Assembly: GCA_019420525.1 (NCBI GenBank)
Contig: JAHZHA010000001.1
Location: 158,850-193,753 of the forward strand
Direction of reading: 5' to 3'
From: Bacillota bacterium
Lineage (GTDB): Bacteria; Bacillota; Clostridia; Peptostreptococcales; Anaerovoracaceae
Length of the DNA: 34,904 bases
Part shown: piece after piece, positions 33,691-34,904 of the stretch
How the letters are laid out: every line of letters begins with the position of its first letter
Numbering within the stretch: the stretch's first letter is position 1
Program-made: the position numbers and the translations under genes
The notes under the pieces: generated by a model
The model's input: only the letters and a program-made list of their open reading frames with translations
Databases searched by the model: none
Told to the model about the DNA's origin: nothing

Positions 33691-34563
33691 ATGGAATATG
33701 ATTCGAATATCGTGGAACAGGTCTGTGATACTCTTGTAAAGGCCGGCTCAGCATTCTTACCGGATAAAATACGAGCTTATGAGAATGCTATTCGGAAAGA
33801 ATCCAATCCACAGGCCAGATGGGTTCTGGAAACGATCCTGAAAAATGCGGAAGCGGCAGAGAAAAATTCAAGTCCTCTCTGCGACGATACCGGAATACCT
33901 CATATCCTTATCGAAGTGGGACCGCACGCTGCAATCAATGGTTCTTTAATGAATTCCATACGTGAGGGAATCCGTCAGGGACTCTGTAAACTGCCGGGTA
34001 GACCGATGGCAGTTCGAGGGAGCGACATTCAGAGATTGGATCAGTCTCTGGGAATGTACGATGATCCGGGAGAATTGCTGCCTGCGCCGATTCTGATACG
34101 TAATACGAAAGATGATGTGATTCGGGTACATATACTGATGTTCGGCGGTGGTCCGGCTATTCGGGGAAAAACGTATCGTGTTTTTCATAAGCACAATGTC
34201 CAGACTGTTATTGATGAAATTGTTGACTGGGCTTCCGATTCCACTACGATGCTGGGATGTACGCCATGTACTCTGGGAGTTGGAATCGGGCGTTCCCATT
34301 ATGAAGCTGCTTCTATGATGCTGCAGGCTCTGGTGGACGGCACATATGACCGTCAGAATGAATTAGAAAAAGAGATTACTCAGCGTGTCAATGAAGCGGG
34401 CGTCGGGGCATTGGGACTGGGAGGCAATACTACGGTTTTAGGTACTTTTTTAAAGATTGGGCCGCAGAGAGCAAGTGGTGTAAGGATTGTCTGCCTGAGA
34501 CCCTGCTGTTGCTTTGAGCCGAGAATTGCGAGTGTGGAATTGAGTGTTGAGAAGAAAAAATAA
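33691..34563 (+). CDS. Class I fumarase / tartrate dehydratase alpha subunit
   Basis: 290 aa, the size of the separate alpha (N-terminal, FeS) subunit. It is oxygen-sensitive and binds a 4Fe-4S cluster through three Cys: visible candidates are in SSPLCDDTGIPHI near residue 65, MLGCTPCTLGVGIGRS near residue 190, and RPCCCFEPRIASVEL near residue 272. RPMAVRGSDIQRLDQS and ALGLGGNTTVLG are further family marks. With the beta subunit it should hydrate or dehydrate a C4-C5 dicarboxylate such as fumarate/malate, tartrate or mesaconate. Beta precedes alpha here, the reverse of the common order. It ends with TAA at 34561-34563. Confidence 0.9.
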   Translation: MEYDSNIVEQVCDTLVKAGSAFLPDKIRAYENAIRKESNPQARWVLETILKNAEAAEKNSSPLCDDTGIPHILIEVGPHAAINGSLMNSIREGIRQGLCKLPGRPMAVRGSDIQRLDQSLGMYDDPGELLPAPILIRNTKDDVIRVHILMFGGGPAIRGKTYRVFHKHNVQTVIDEIVDWASDSTTMLGCTPCTLGVGIGRSHYEAASMMLQALVDGTYDRQNELEKEITQRVNEAGVGALGLGGNTTVLGTFLKIGPQRASGVRIVCLRPCCCFEPRIASVELSVEKKK

Positions 34564-34904
34564 GGGAGAATAGTTTTTACATTGTTTGAAGACTACTAGA
34601 TGAGAAAATATCTTGAGATATTGAAAACTCGTATTGTGAACTGTGTTGCTATCTTCAGAATTATTGGTATCTATAGTATTTCTGTTTAGAAATTTGATAT
34701 CCTTTATTATTTGCCTTATATAATGGATGTATTTGACATTACTTATTTTTATTAGGTAGTAAGGATCATTCAGAGCTACACGAACATCGTCAACCGGATG
34801 GTGTGGAGGAAGCGGTAGAAAGGAAAGAACGGAAGTAAAAATTAACGTCAAAGACTAACTATATGAAGTCAAGCGATTTTTAAGTAAAAATTGCAGTGAA
34901 TCTT
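34564..34904 (+). other. AT-rich end of window, no gene recognised
   Basis: 341 nt without a supportable ORF. A weak stem AATATC/GATATT (34607-34622) follows the fumarase gene without a T run, so the operon may continue past the window. A TTGACA at 34733 has only a poor -10 (TAGTAA, 18 nt on). Confidence 0.4.

Noticed and set aside
1..34904. CRISPR array, rRNA or prophage
   Set aside because: No regularly spaced repeats, no rRNA-like sequence and no phage structural genes are seen.

Overview
The window looks like a chromosomal segment from a Gram-positive, low-to-mid-GC anaerobe of the Clostridia (Bacillota). The grounds are strong AGGAGG ribosome sites, TTGACA/TATAAT-type promoters, intrinsic terminators, several TTG/GTG starts, a sortase-type CnaB surface protein and a CCA-encoding tRNA-Ser. 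The genus cannot be fixed from the sequence alone.

Layout. (1) 1-4913: 3' part of a very large CnaB-repeat, wall-anchored surface protein. (2) 5137-5222: tRNA-Ser(GGA) with its own promoter and terminator. (3) 5354-9727: ordinary chromosomal genes, namely a hotdog thioesterase (-), a CNNM/CorC-like transporter (+), a TetR regulator with a clear palindromic operator over its promoter (+), and citrate synthase (-, TTG start). (4) 9971-10602: no convincing protein gene, but a promoter, a chain of at least eight local hairpins and a strong intrinsic terminator, read as a structured ~600-nt RNA or leader just upstream of the polysaccharide locus. (5) 10883-19752: a markedly AT-rich polysaccharide cluster with PIG-L deacetylase, initiating phosphoglycosyl transferase, SDR epimerase, ATP-grasp enzyme, a decayed 1.7-kb stretch with an IS66-like relic, Wzy polymerase, GT52-type sialyltransferase homologue and Wzx flippase. 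(6) 19876-27151: seven genes forming a complete nonulosonic acid pathway (NeuB/LegI, LegB, LegH-like, LegC, PtmE-like nucleotidyltransferase with CBS domains, NeuC/LegG, LegF), best read as the GDP-sugar route to CMP-legionaminic acid. (7) 27578-34563: a seven-gene small-acid module with MmgE/PrpD, AKR7 reductase, phosphonopyruvate-decarboxylase-like ThDP enzyme, U32-like TIM-barrel protein, HpcH/HpaI (CitE-like) C-C lyase, and class I fumarase/tartrate dehydratase beta and alpha subunits.

How the parts fit. The PGT, GT52, Wzx and Wzy genes form a Wzx/Wzy-type assembly line. The leg genes supply an activated sialic-acid-like sugar, and the GT52-type enzyme is the likely transferase. The acid module follows in the same direction. 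It has the enzymes to build, cleave, decarboxylate and reduce a small carboxylic or phosphonic acid, and has no obvious housekeeping role. It is the best candidate for an undescribed pathway here, perhaps making a substituent for the glycan or a separate small molecule. All functional statements come from motif recognition by eye; no search was run.
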